From: JBGZFC01 sp041846575
GTDB taxonomy: Bacteria > Bacteroidota > Bacteroidia > Bacteroidales > Dysgonomonadaceae
DNA length: 51,250 bases
Reading direction: 5' to 3'
Assembly (NCBI GenBank): GCA_041846575.1
Contig: JBGZFC010000026.1
Span: forward strand, 1-51,250
Under the pieces are notes generated by a model. That model searched no databases. It saw only the letters and a program-made list of their open reading frames with translations, and had not been told where the DNA came from. Made by a program: the position numbers and the translations under genes. Each line of letters begins with the position of its first letter. Positions within the stretch are counted from its first letter, which is position 1. Shown here one piece after another: positions 23,803 to 33,219 of this stretch.

Positions 23803-26271
23803 TTAAGCTATAAACAAACTACCTATTTGATAAACCAAAAAAGCGACCACCCACGCCAAACCCGTGGAATAAAACACACTAAACAAAGCCCAACGCCATG
23901 AGTGCGATTCCTCTTTTATCGCGGCAATAGTGGCAATACACGGAAAGTAGATAAGTACAAAAAGCAAAAATCCTATATTAACAATCGGCGTAAAAACAGG
24001 AGAGCCATCGATATAAACCTCTTGTTTTAATCGAGTTTGTAACGATTGCTGGTCTTCTACATCGCCTGTAAACAGCACTCCTAATGTACTTATTACAATC
24101 TCCTTAGCCGCCATTCCCGAAAGCAAGCTAACCGATATTTTCCAATCGAAACCCAATGGACGCATTACCGGCTCAACAAATTTTCCAAGCTTTCCTATAT
24201 AAGAGTTTTCTTGATGGGAGGTATTTCTTAAACGTTCAACCTCATTCAGCAATTTCTCTTTTTCATTATTATCTACAGTAAGGTTATTGATTTCTATCAC
24301 TCGATTTTCAAACATCTGTTCATGCTCCGTATTTCGCGGGAAATATCCCAAAAACCAAATTATTATTGAAGCCAAAAGAATAATTCCCCCTATCTTACGC
24401 AGATATTGCCACGAACGGTCCCACATGTGAATAAATACTGATTTGAGCGTAGGCATACGATAAGGCGGCAACTCCATAACAAATGGCGTATCTTCTCCTT
24501 TAACTAAATATTTGCGAAGAAAAAGTGCTGTTATAGCGGCTAATAAAATGCCAAACAGATATAAACCCATCAACACAAAACTTGCATGTCGCGGGAAAAA
24601 TGCTCCCACGAAAAGCAGATACACCGGAAGTCGTGCACTACACGACATAAACGGCACGATAAGCATTGTTATCAATCTGCTATTTCTACTTTCAATGGTG
24701 CGGGTAGCCATAATAGCAGGAACATTACATCCAAATCCCATAATAAGCGGGATAAACGACTTGCCGTGCAACCCGATTCTGTGCATTACTTTATCCATAA
24801 TGAAGGCGGCACGAGCCATATAGCCCGAATCTTCCATAAAGGATATAAAGAGATAGAGAATTACTATATTGGGTAAGAAAACGATAACACCTCCTACCCC
24901 ACCAATTATACCATCAATGATTAAATCTTTCAGAACTCCTTCCTGCATCTGTACACGAAACATATTGCCGAGCCAACCCACGCCGTTTTCTATCCACTCC
25001 ATAGGATAGGCTCCCAATCGGAAAGTCGCCTCAAACATTATCCACAGAAATACAAAGAATAGTGGGAATCCGACATATTTGTTTGTCAAAACGGCGTCGA
25101 GCAAACGAGTATTTTCCGAAAACTTGGTTTTTTCGGTCAATGTCTCTTTAAGTCCGCCTGCAATAAAACCATAACGAGCATTGGTAAAAGCAGATTCGGG
25201 GTCTTCCTGCAACATCTTTTCTATATACTGTCGCTCTTTATCGCAAATCGTCTCCAATTCTGCAGCCTTTGGATTTTGTCGAAGTATTTCATCAATATCC
25301 TTATCTTTTTCCAACATTTTGATACTGACATATCGGGATGACATTTCAGGAATTACAATATTTTTTGCCTGTAATTCATTCTGTATCACGGCGATTGACT
25401 TCTCCATCACTCGCCCGTAAGGTATTTTCACCTCATCTTTTCTTCTTTCTGCAGGAGCTTCATACAACTCTATAATCTTATCGAGTAACTGAGGAATACC
25501 CTCTCCGGTTCGTCCCACTGTAGGCACAAAAGGGATACCGAGCATACCACCCAAAGTTTTGTAATCGAACTTGCGACCGCTCTCTTTTAACTCATCGTAC
25601 ATATTGAGAGCCACAACAACAGGCACATCCATATCTATCAACTCGGTAGTGAGATATAGATTACGTTCCAAAGTAGAAGCCGAAACAACATTGATAATAA
25701 TATCGGGACTCTCTTCCGCTATATATTTACGAACATAAAGCTCTTCGGGCGAATAGGCAGAGAGCGAGTAAGTACCGGGCAAGTCCACCAACTTAATGGT
25801 GTAGCCTTTATGTCGCATCATGCCAATCTTCGATTCAACGGTAACACCGCTGTAATTACCGACATGTTCATGTGCACCGGAAGCAAAATTAAAAATAGAA
25901 GTTTTACCGGCATTGGGGTTTCCGACCAATGCCACGGCAATAGTACGAGAGTTGTCTTCTCTTTTACAAGATTTTAAATAATGTTTCTCAACTCTGGATA
26001 TATTGTTATGGTTGATTGTACGCAAGTTATCGAAAGAAACATCCCTTTTTTCTTTCGACACTTCAATCAACAGGGCTTCGCTACGACGCAACGAAACCTC
26101 GTATTCCATTATTCCATATTTAATAGGGTCTTTTAGCGGTGCATTAAGAATAGCCGTAACCTCTTGTCCGCGAACAAATCCCATCTCTAAGATACGTTTA
26201 CGAAAAGCCCCTGAACCCCTAACTTTTACTATATATGCCTTTTCTCCTGTTTGTAATTCTGAAAGTAACAT
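23803..26271 (-). CDS. feoB: Ferrous iron transporter FeoB with N-terminal FeoA domain
   Basis: A fused FeoA-FeoB protein of 822 residues from the chosen start (M-L-L-S-E-L-Q-T-G-E). An upstream in-frame ATG at 26307 would add 12 hydrophobic residues not seen in FeoA. Residues 1-75 form the SH3-like FeoA domain. The GTPase domain follows with G1 G-N-P-N-A-G-K-T (117-124), the T of G-V-T-V-E, and G3 D-L-P-G-T-Y-S. The polytopic permease has the two Gate motifs, with G-F-G-C-N-V-P-A-I in the first and F-F-P-R near the middle. It imports Fe(II) across the inner membrane. The FeoA-FeoB fusion is usual in Bacteroidetes. Confidence 0.95.
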   Translation of the reverse strand: MLLSELQTGEKAYIVKVRGSGAFRKRILEMGFVRGQEVTAILNAPLKDPIKYGIMEYEVSLRRSEALLIEVSKEKRDVSFDNLRTINHNNISRVEKHYLKSCKREDNSRTIAVALVGNPNAGKTSIFNFASGAHEHVGNYSGVTVESKIGMMRHKGYTIKLVDLPGTYSLSAYSPEELYVRKYIAEESPDIIINVVSASTLERNLYLTTELIDMDVPVVVALNMYDELKESGRKFDYKTLGGMLGIPFVPTVGRTGEGIPQLLDKIIELYEAPAERRKDEVKIPYGRVMEKSIAVIQNELQAKNIVIPEMSSRYVSIKMLEKDKDIDEILRQNPKAAELETICDKERQYIEKMLQEDPESAFTNARYGFIAGGLKETLTEKTKFSENTRLLDAVLTNKYVGFPLFFVFLWIMFEATFRLGAYPMEWIENGVGWLGNMFRVQMQEGVLKDLIIDGIIGGVGGVIVFLPNIVILYLFISFMEDSGYMARAAFIMDKVMHRIGLHGKSFIPLIMGFGCNVPAIMATRTIESRNSRLITMLIVPFMSCSARLPVYLLFVGAFFPRHASFVLMGLYLFGILLAAITALFLRKYLVKGEDTPFVMELPPYRMPTLKSVFIHMWDRSWQYLRKIGGIILLASIIIWFLGYFPRNTEHEQMFENRVIEINNLTVDNNEKEKLLNEVERLRNTSHQENSYIGKLGKFVEPVMRPLGFDWKISVSLLSGMAAKEIVISTLGVLFTGDVEDQQSLQTRLKQEVYIDGSPVFTPIVNIGFLLFVLIYFPCIATIAAIKEESHSWRWALFSVFYSTGLAWVVAFLVYQIGSLFIA

Positions 26272-26434
26272 AAATTTATATGAAATAACAAGAGTACAAA
26301 GAAACAAATTTTTAACGTAAGAAACTACATTTTCAGTGTTTATTATTTATAATTGTTTTAAATAAGAGATAAGTTTTTATAATACGATGATTTTTATTGT
26401 GGTTGGCAACTTGTGATTGAGGATGAAAAACAGA

Positions 26435-26458
26435 AGAGACGCGGCATGCCACGTCTCT
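26435..26458. repeat. 24-bp near-perfect palindrome between feoB and galK
   Basis: AGAGACG at 26435-26441 pairs with CGTCTCT at 26452-26458 around the core GGCA/TGCC, with one C-A mismatch. Similar AGAGACG hairpins are scattered in intergenic DNA of many bacteria. It could act as a terminator-like structure after galK, but no T run follows. Confidence 0.55.
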
Positions 26459-26536
26459 ATAAATAATGCTGTTTATACTGTTGAAACTGCCTATATCTAA
26501 AATCTTTTAATCTGCTCTGCTCGTTGCAAAAACAGA

Positions 26537-27694
26537 TTATAGTTTACGTGCTCCATCGCTGATTACCACATCGTACACTTTGGGTTCACGTCCGAATTTT
26601 TCTTTGAATTGCATTTTAGCATCTTCGATAAACGAATCATACAGTTCATCTTTCACTAAATTAATTGTACAGCCGCCAAAACCGCCTCCCATTACGCGCG
26701 AACCGGTAACTCCGTGTTCACGAGCGACATCATTCAAGAAGTCGAGCTCTTCGCAGCTAACTTCGTACAGCTTGCTCATTCCGTGATGTGTTTCATACAT
26801 TTTTTCGCCCACGGTTTCGTAGTCGCCTCTTTCCAATGCATCAGAAACGGCGTAAACACGTTGTGTCTCTTCAATCACATATTTTGCATGCATGTAATCT
26901 TCTCCGGAAATCAAACCTTTATTATTTACGATATTGAGTTGCTCCATTGTCGCATCACGTAAAAACCGAACATCGGGATTGCCGTTGTCGTGAATGGCTT
27001 TAACCACACGTTCACACGACTCGCGACGTCTGTTGTATGCCGATGATGCCAATTCGTGTTTCACCACAGTATCGAGCAACACCAATCTATATCCTTTAGG
27101 ATTGAACGGAAAGTAATTAAACTCCATTGTTTTGGTATCCAAACGGATTAAATGCCCTGCCCTGCCGAACAACGAAGCAAATTGGTCCATTATTCCGCAT
27201 TTTACTCCCACGTAATTGTGCTCGGTAGCTTGTCCGATACGAGCCAGTTCAAACTTGTCTATTCCAAGGCGCAGCATATCATTCAGAGCAAAAGCAAAAG
27301 TGCTTTCTAATGCTGCCGATGAAGACATTCCGGCACCTAACGGCACATCGCCGGCGAAAGCGGTATCAAAACCTTGGAGTTTGCCGTTTCTCTTAATAAT
27401 TTCGCGACAAACACCGAAAATGTATTTTGCCCAACCTTCATTAGGCAAATCCTCTTCATTAAATCCGAACTCAGAAGACTCGTCCAAGTCAACGGCATAA
27501 GCACGCACTTTATCAGTTCCGTTCAAGCGAATAGCAGCAATCATGCCCTTATCAATCGCTCCGGGAAAAACAAAACTTCCGTTATAGTCGGTATGTTCGC
27601 CGATTAAATTAACACGTCCGGGAGATGTGTAAACTTCAGGAGCTTCATTACCAAACTTATCGTTATAAATTTTAATTATTTGTTCTCTTGTCAT
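26537..27694 (-). CDS. galK: Galactokinase
   Basis: A 385-residue GHMP kinase phosphorylating galactose at C1. The galactokinase signature G-R-V-N-L-I-G-E-H-T-D-Y-N-G is near residue 26, the ATP loop P-L-G-A-G-M-S-S-S-A-A-L near 118, and the C-terminal G-G-G-F-G-G-C motif near 337. Length is normal. It is the last gene of a leftward galM-transporter-galK operon (48-bp gap to the transporter). galT and galE are not in the window. Confidence 0.96.
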   Translation of the reverse strand: MTREQIIKIYNDKFGNEAPEVYTSPGRVNLIGEHTDYNGSFVFPGAIDKGMIAAIRLNGTDKVRAYAVDLDESSEFGFNEEDLPNEGWAKYIFGVCREIIKRNGKLQGFDTAFAGDVPLGAGMSSSAALESTFAFALNDMLRLGIDKFELARIGQATEHNYVGVKCGIMDQFASLFGRAGHLIRLDTKTMEFNYFPFNPKGYRLVLLDTVVKHELASSAYNRRRESCERVVKAIHDNGNPDVRFLRDATMEQLNIVNNKGLISGEDYMHAKYVIEETQRVYAVSDALERGDYETVGEKMYETHHGMSKLYEVSCEELDFLNDVAREHGVTGSRVMGGGFGGCTINLVKDELYDSFIEDAKMQFKEKFGREPKVYDVVISDGARKL

Positions 27695-27742
27695 TTTTCT
27701 TCTATTTCTAAAATAAAACTTCTCAGTAACAGGTTTTAAATT

Positions 27743-29041
27743 CTATTGTTCATCGGTTACCGGAATATCGGTATTCACATTTTTAGAGCCTATAAGTGCA
27801 TAGTAGAGCAAGAATACCAAACCAATAATAATTACCCAATAACTATTGATGTACCCGATACTATCGACAAATACACCTTGAATTGCCGGCACTACTCCAC
27901 CACCCATTACCATTACCATAAAAAATCCTGAAGCGGCTTCCGTATATTTACCCAATCCTTCTACTGCAAGATTAAAAATTCCGCCCCACATAACCGATGT
28001 ACACAATCCGCATAATACAAGGAAGATAATACTTACAGGTATTTGAACTATTCCGAATGATATATCTGACTGAAATACAGGCATACTTGCCATTTTAGTA
28101 ACAGGAGTAAAAATTGACAATAAAACAAATATTATACCGACAATTGACACAACAGTTAGCATTGTTTTACTTGACACTTTTCCACCTACAGATGCGCCTA
28201 TCAATCGTCCGATAAGCATCAAAAACCAATAAGTACCGACAACCGAACCGGCAATAGTAGGCTCATAACCTAATCCGCCTTCGGCTGCGGAACTTGTCAT
28301 AAAAGGATTGATAAACATCTGGATTCCAACTTCAATACCCACATATAAGAAAATAGCCACAGCTCCTAACACAAAGTGACGGAAAGCAAACGGACTATGC
28401 TCATACTTAGCTTTTGCCTTACTGACAGACAGGCTTGGCTCCGGAATAGAAACAAAAAATAAAACTATGAAGGCAAGAGCAAAAATACCCATTGCAAGAA
28501 ACAGTGCAGGATATGCGTCGGTAATATTGGCATCGGCAACGTTGCTACCGATTAAATATCCTACTAATACCGGAACAATAGTAGCCATCAATGAGTTGAA
28601 TGAACCGCCGACTTGTATCAATTGATTTCCTTTATTGCCACCTCCACCGAGAGTATTAAGCATCGGGTTTACTACCGTATTGAGCATACACATAGAAAAT
28701 CCTGCCACGAAAGCTCCTACCAGATATATAAGGAAGCTGCTAAATTCTCCCGACAAAACCATAATACCAACACCGGCAAAACCGAGAAATATTGCCCAAA
28801 GTGCCGTTTTTTTATAACCTATTTTCTGCAGCATCTGTCCTGCCGGATAGCCCATAAACGCGTAAGCGATAAAATTGGCAAAATATCCGAGTGTGGACAT
28901 AAAGTTTGATGTGGTAAATTGATTTTTAACAATTACACCCATCGGGTTTGCCAATCCGGTAACAAATGAAATCATACCGAATAGAGCAATCATCATAATT
29001 ATCGGTAACAAATAATTAGTTTTTTTTGCTGTTGTATTCAT
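27743..29041 (-). CDS. Sugar MFS transporter (FucP/GluP family)
   Basis: A 432-residue major facilitator with about 12 membrane helices. The start F-G-M-I-S-F-V-T-G-L-A-N-P, the A-Y-F-A-N-F-like segment and N-P-M-L-N-T-L-G-G in the fourth or fifth helix are typical of the fucose/glucose-galactose H+ symporter branch. Genes on both sides encode galactose enzymes, so the substrate is probably galactose or glucose. It follows galM after 39 bp and precedes galK by 48 bp on the same strand. Confidence 0.92.
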   Translation of the reverse strand: MNTTAKKTNYLLPIIMMIALFGMISFVTGLANPMGVIVKNQFTTSNFMSTLGYFANFIAYAFMGYPAGQMLQKIGYKKTALWAIFLGFAGVGIMVLSGEFSSFLIYLVGAFVAGFSMCMLNTVVNPMLNTLGGGGNKGNQLIQVGGSFNSLMATIVPVLVGYLIGSNVADANITDAYPALFLAMGIFALAFIVLFFVSIPEPSLSVSKAKAKYEHSPFAFRHFVLGAVAIFLYVGIEVGIQMFINPFMTSSAAEGGLGYEPTIAGSVVGTYWFLMLIGRLIGASVGGKVSSKTMLTVVSIVGIIFVLLSIFTPVTKMASMPVFQSDISFGIVQIPVSIIFLVLCGLCTSVMWGGIFNLAVEGLGKYTEAASGFFMVMVMGGGVVPAIQGVFVDSIGYINSYWVIIIGLVFLLYYALIGSKNVNTDIPVTDEQ

Positions 29042-29080
29042 AATTGAAAATTTTTATTATTGTTAAAAAAAAAAAAAGAA

Positions 29081-30154
29081 TTATATCACACTAAATTTAT
29101 ATGTCGTTCTCGATTCAAAAATATCACCCACTTTTAAAATTACCGAAGGATAATCGGGCTTATTTATGCTATCGGGAAAATGTTGCATCTCGAAACATAC
29201 TGCCGAACGCTCAGGATAACGATGTCCGTTTTTTGCTACAAAATTGCCCGTCATCCAGTTGCCCGTGTACATTTGAACACCCGGCTCAGTTGTAAACATC
29301 TCCATTTTTATTCCCGTTTTCGGCGACTCACAAACGCCGACGAGCGAATATTCGTTATTAGATTTCTTATTCAACACAAATGTATGGTCGTAACCTTTAC
29401 CAAAATGCAACTGCTCGAAATCTTCGTTAATTCGCTCGCCTATGGTATGCGGTGTGGTAAAATCCATCGGAGTGCCTTTTACCGACTCGGCATCGCCGTA
29501 CGGTATGGCTGTATCATCGGTTGGTAAATATTTATCGGCATTGAGTGTAAGTATATGGTCGCCGATATAAGAATCTCCTTGGCCAGAAAGATTGAAATAG
29601 GAGTGATTTGTAAGATTTACAATAGTATCTTTATCTGTAATTGCTTTATATCTTATATCCAACGAATTATCTTCGGTTAGCGTGTAAATTACCGTTACCG
29701 ACAGATTACCGGGGAATCCCTCTTCGCCATCGGGCGAAAGATAGTGTAGTTCAATACTGTTTTGGGTAACTTTTTTCACATCCCAAATAACGGCATTAAA
29801 ACCCTTTATCCCTCCGTGAAGCGAATTTGGACCGTTATTCACGGCAAGTTTGTACTCTTTACCGTTTAGTGTAAACCTGCCTTTGGCTATTCTGTTGCAA
29901 GTTCTACCGCAAACAGCTCCAAAATATGGTTCTTCAGACCTAATATACTCTTCTATACATGGATGTCCGGTAACAACGTCAACAAAATTGCCGTCTTTAT
30001 CGGGCACCGTCAACGAAACGATTTTGGCACCGTAATTTGTAACGGCAACCTCAGCTCCACGCTTATTTGAAAGGATGTATAAATCAGTAATTTTATTCTC
30101 TATTGTTGTCTTAAAAGCCTCTTTTTGCAATCCTGATTTGCTGTAATTATTCAT
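29081..30154 (-). CDS. galM: Aldose 1-epimerase (galactose mutarotase)
   Basis: A 357-residue enzyme interconverting alpha and beta anomers of galactose or glucose. It has N-Y-G-A-K-I-V-S-L near residue 40, G-R-x-x-N-R-I-A-K-G-x-F near 83, N-G-P-N-S-L-H-G-G (catalytic-site His) near 104, N-L-T-N-H-S-Y-F-N-L near 180 and the catalytic glutamate region F-E-M-Q-H-F-P-D-S near the C-terminus. No signal peptide is seen, so it is cytoplasmic. It is the first gene of the galactose operon, about 65 bp downstream of the CorC-like gene. Confidence 0.95.
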   Translation of the reverse strand: MNNYSKSGLQKEAFKTTIENKITDLYILSNKRGAEVAVTNYGAKIVSLTVPDKDGNFVDVVTGHPCIEEYIRSEEPYFGAVCGRTCNRIAKGRFTLNGKEYKLAVNNGPNSLHGGIKGFNAVIWDVKKVTQNSIELHYLSPDGEEGFPGNLSVTVIYTLTEDNSLDIRYKAITDKDTIVNLTNHSYFNLSGQGDSYIGDHILTLNADKYLPTDDTAIPYGDAESVKGTPMDFTTPHTIGERINEDFEQLHFGKGYDHTFVLNKKSNNEYSLVGVCESPKTGIKMEMFTTEPGVQMYTGNWMTGNFVAKNGHRYPERSAVCFEMQHFPDSINKPDYPSVILKVGDIFESRTTYKFSVI

Positions 30155-30219
30155 ATAGCTCTCTTTTATTATGTTGAAAGATGAAGTTTTCTTTACTTAT
30201 TTTGATAAGGACTCATGAA

Positions 30220-31524
30220 CTAAAAAACATCTTCGTCTTTAGTCTCTTTTTTAGTTACCATCACTTTATCTATCTTATTGCCATCTACATCTACAATTTC
30301 AAAAATAGTATTATCATACTCAAAAACATCGCCCACCTGCGGTATTTTATTGATATGCGACAATACAAATCCAGCAACGGTAGAGTAATGTATCTCGTCA
30401 AAATCTATTATAAAATCATCGATAAATAATGTGAGAACCTCTATTGGAGCCTCTCCGTTTACAAGAGCCGAATTTTCATTGCGCATAAAAATATCTGGTT
30501 CCTCTATTTCACTCTCGTTAGGTATTGTTCCGACCAAATTTTCAATAATATCGTGCAGAGTTATAATACCATCCAAGCTACCGTACTCATCTACCACTAC
30601 AGCTATAAAAACATGATTATTTTTAAACATACCAAGCACTTTTTGTGCTCTTAGCGTTGATGGAACGATAAGCGGCTCGCGAATAAACTCATCTATATTA
30701 ACCTCCTGCTTGCCATACAGTTTAGAAATCAACTCCTTTACAGAGATAGTACCGATAAACTCGTCAATTATTTTATTACAAACCAAAACTTTGCTATGAC
30801 GGGTTTGCAGTATATCTTCTATAATTTCGGATTTTGGCTTTGAAATATCTATCCACTCCACATCGGTGCGATGAGTCATCAGATGCCGTGCTCTTTTGTC
30901 TGAGAAATAGAATACCTGTTCATGAATAATATTCTCCTCTTTTTCTATCACCCCCTCTTTTGATGCAGTTTTGAGCAAGGCTCTTAATTCCATTTCGGAA
31001 ATAACATCTTCCGTTGGTTTTATACCGATTATCTTATTAAAGAGAGTTGTTGAGCCTGCCAACAGTTTTACAAACGGATAAAAAACAATGCTAATGGCGT
31101 GAATTGGTCGTGAAATAATAATCGCCATTTTTTCCGGTTTGTTCAGAGCGATAGTTTTAGGCACTAATTCACCTATAACAATTGAAATATATGTTATTAA
31201 AACCACCACGATAATTATAGATATAGCATCGGCAAATGGTGCTGTAAAATAAATTCTTTCGAATATCGGTGTCAGATATTTTGCAAAAACCTGTCCTCCG
31301 TATGCACCGTTTATAATACCTATAAGTGTAATCCCTACCTGAACCGATGAAAGAAAATTATCGGGAGCGGATTTTAGTTTTAATGCTTTTTCTGCTCCTC
31401 GATTACCTTTTTTTTGCTCGGTTTCGAGTTTCGATTTTTTTGCAGAGACCACAGCAATTTCAGACAATGCAAAAAAACCATTGAGCAATATCAGTAAAAG
31501 AATAATTACCACGTCAATCCACAT
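30220..31524 (-). CDS. CorC/HlyC-type membrane protein (CNNM domain, CBS pair, transporter-associated domain)
   Basis: A 434-residue protein of the hemolysin/CorC family. The N-terminal CNNM (DUF21) domain has about four helices (residues 1-200, with L-L-N-G-F-F-A-L-S-E-I-A-V near the start), a pair of CBS domains follows (about 205-335), and the C-terminal CorC_HlyC domain spans about 350-430. Such proteins are linked to Mg2+ or Co2+ efflux; the name hemolysin is historical. In Bacteroidetes, GldE is a relative, but nothing here shows gliding genes. It starts 435 bp from the nucleotidyltransferase across repeats. Confidence 0.88.
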   Translation of the reverse strand: MWIDVVIILLLILLNGFFALSEIAVVSAKKSKLETEQKKGNRGAEKALKLKSAPDNFLSSVQVGITLIGIINGAYGGQVFAKYLTPIFERIYFTAPFADAISIIIVVVLITYISIVIGELVPKTIALNKPEKMAIIISRPIHAISIVFYPFVKLLAGSTTLFNKIIGIKPTEDVISEMELRALLKTASKEGVIEKEENIIHEQVFYFSDKRARHLMTHRTDVEWIDISKPKSEIIEDILQTRHSKVLVCNKIIDEFIGTISVKELISKLYGKQEVNIDEFIREPLIVPSTLRAQKVLGMFKNNHVFIAVVVDEYGSLDGIITLHDIIENLVGTIPNESEIEEPDIFMRNENSALVNGEAPIEVLTLFIDDFIIDFDEIHYSTVAGFVLSHINKIPQVGDVFEYDNTIFEIVDVDGNKIDKVMVTKKETKDEDVF

Positions 31525-31621
31525 AGTATGAATTTTTTATTGTCTAAAATTGTAAGTCCTTTTATCATGTTAAACGGCTATTGGTCTTTAGCTTTATATT
31601 TGGGCTAATACACTACTACTC

Positions 31622-31906
31622 TGTCATTTCGAACAAAGGGAGAATTCTATTTTTATATACACTTTGTTTCACGCCAAGAGCACAAAGAAATATCGCTAAG
31701 CTCGCAAAATTCTCACGCCGTAGGGATTTGCAATCCCGACTTTAGAACACGTCATTAGTAACGAAGCGAGAAATCTAACCTTTTTGTCGGAAACCGGTTG
31801 TCCGATGAACGAAGAAAATATACAATCTTAAATAAAAAAGTCTTTTGCTCTTTGTTCTATAAAAATAGATTCTTCTCTCCGCCAAAAGTTTCGTTCTGAA
31901 TGACAA
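31622..31906. repeat. Composite intergenic repeat with inverted ends
   Basis: The left edge (31622 onward, TGTCATTTCGAACAAAG...) and the right edge (31863-31906, reverse complement TTGTCATTCAGAACGAAAC...) are imperfect inverted copies about 285 bp apart. A second right-edge copy is at 39060-39102 (about 38 of 43 positions identical). Inside lie a CGC-rich run (31665-31709) like that at 23489 and a 40-bp unit (31717-31756) with the perfect stem GGGATT-TGC-AATCCC. That unit recurs inverted at 38812-38851. It is non-coding. Confidence 0.55.
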
Positions 31907-31959
31907 CTCAGTAATGTGCATTTCTTTTGATATAGAGCTTCTGCAAAAATCAAAGTCTA

Positions 31960-32868
31960 TTACCACAAGGGTGAAGGATAAACACCATCATCAACCAATT
32001 TCTTTAATTTTGACACAACCGTTTCTCTGTCGTCAGCATAAGTTACGCCGAACCAACTCGATGGTGTATCGAGAAGTTTCACAGTTACTTTACCCTCTTC
32101 AATCAAATCGTTTACCACTTTTGGTATATAGAACTCTGCTTTTAAATTATTTGCATTGTCATTGAGAAAATCGATAAAGAATTGTCTCGAATAGGCGAAA
32201 TAATCGGGTGTAAAACCCCACATATTCATAGAAACAGGAGTATTTTCAGGAATTGTAATCCAATTATCGTTATCATCTTTATAATTTACTTTTCCGTCTA
32301 TACGCATAATTTGTGTACGCTCTACAACTCCTGTTAAATTGTTGTCGGCATCGGTTTCACATACTCCGCGTGCCACTGTTCCGCTTTCCGATAACGTGTT
32401 ACCCACTCTGTAGCCAACCATACAATATCTGTTTGTGCTGTCACGCAATACACTTAAGAAATCAGCCAACAATTGAAAGCTTTCGCGACCATAAAAATCA
32501 TCGGCATTAATCACAGCAAAAGGTTCATTTATAACATCTTCGCCCATCATCACTGCATGATTTGTACCCCAAGGCTTTACTCTTTCGGGATCTGGAGTAA
32601 ATCCTTCGGGAAGTTTGTCAAACTCTTGAAAGACCAGAGTAACATCTATCTTCGACTGATATTTTTTGACTATTTTTTCACGAAAATCATCTTCAAATGA
32701 TTTACGAATTACGAATACTAATTTTCCAAAACCTGCATTTATCGCGTCATAAATGGAGTAATCCATTATTGTTTCTCCGTTTGGACCTAATCCGTCCAAT
32801 TGCTTTAGTCCGCCGTATCGACTACCCATGCCCGCTGCAAGAACAAACAGTGTAGGTTTTATTTTCAT
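31960..32868 (-). CDS. Sugar-1-phosphate nucleotidyltransferase family protein
   Basis: A 302-residue protein with the nucleotidyltransferase (NTP_transferase) fold. It has the N-terminal L-A-A-G-M-G-S-R-Y-G-G-L-K-Q signature (residues 11-24), the metal-binding N-A-D-D-F-Y-G region near residue 122, and P-V-S-M-N-M-W-G-F near 213. The sugar and nucleotide substrates cannot be read. It is upstream of the galactose operon on the same strand (with the CorC-like gene between), which makes a role in hexose-1-phosphate activation possible. A minus-strand TAAATTTG -7 box at 32900-32907 gives a short leader. Confidence 0.85.
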   Translation of the reverse strand: MKIKPTLFVLAAGMGSRYGGLKQLDGLGPNGETIMDYSIYDAINAGFGKLVFVIRKSFEDDFREKIVKKYQSKIDVTLVFQEFDKLPEGFTPDPERVKPWGTNHAVMMGEDVINEPFAVINADDFYGRESFQLLADFLSVLRDSTNRYCMVGYRVGNTLSESGTVARGVCETDADNNLTGVVERTQIMRIDGKVNYKDDNDNWITIPENTPVSMNMWGFTPDYFAYSRQFFIDFLNDNANNLKAEFYIPKVVNDLIEEGKVTVKLLDTPSSWFGVTYADDRETVVSKLKKLVDDGVYPSPLW

Positions 32869-33159
32869 ACTTTTAGCTATGTTTTAATATTATATTCTGC
32901 AAATTTAAAGAATTAAATTAGATAATGGAAAATATGTTTGAAAATCTTTGTAATTACGCCTATTTTACGGTTTAAAGTTAATTTTGCGGTCTTTTATTGT
33001 TTCAATAAATTGCCAAATAGGGCTTATTATTTCCTAAAAAACTGTATATTTCATCGACAAAAACATGTTAAATCGTAAAAAACATGGTAAATTTGGGGTA
33101 AATTAACTCTATTTAACTCTACTTTTTCAAAAAAAAATGCTGTTGAACAAAAAAACGTG
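32869..33159. other. Intergenic region with direct repeats ahead of the small lipoprotein gene
   Basis: No gene is visible. The distal part carries the -7 box of the leftward nucleotidyltransferase gene (32900-32907). Nearer the lipoprotein gene are direct repeats AACATGTTAAAT (33062-33073) and AACATGGTAAAT (33081-33092), 19 bp apart. TTAACTCT occurs twice with a 10-bp period (33103-33110 and 33113-33120). The phased pairs lie about 45-105 bp upstream of the -7 box at 33160 and could be regulator sites. Confidence 0.4.
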
Positions 33160-33167
33160 TATCTTTG
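33160..33167 (+). promoter_or_regulatory. -7 promoter element of the small lipoprotein gene
   Basis: TATCTTTG is a full match to the Bacteroidetes -7 consensus TAnnTTTG, about 53 nt before the ATG at 33220. The nearest TTG (33143-33145) is too close to be a standard -33 box. Confidence 0.65.
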
Positions 33168-33219
33168 CACTGTTTTTATAAACAATTATTTACTATCGTA
33201 TAAAAAATTATTGGAAAAA

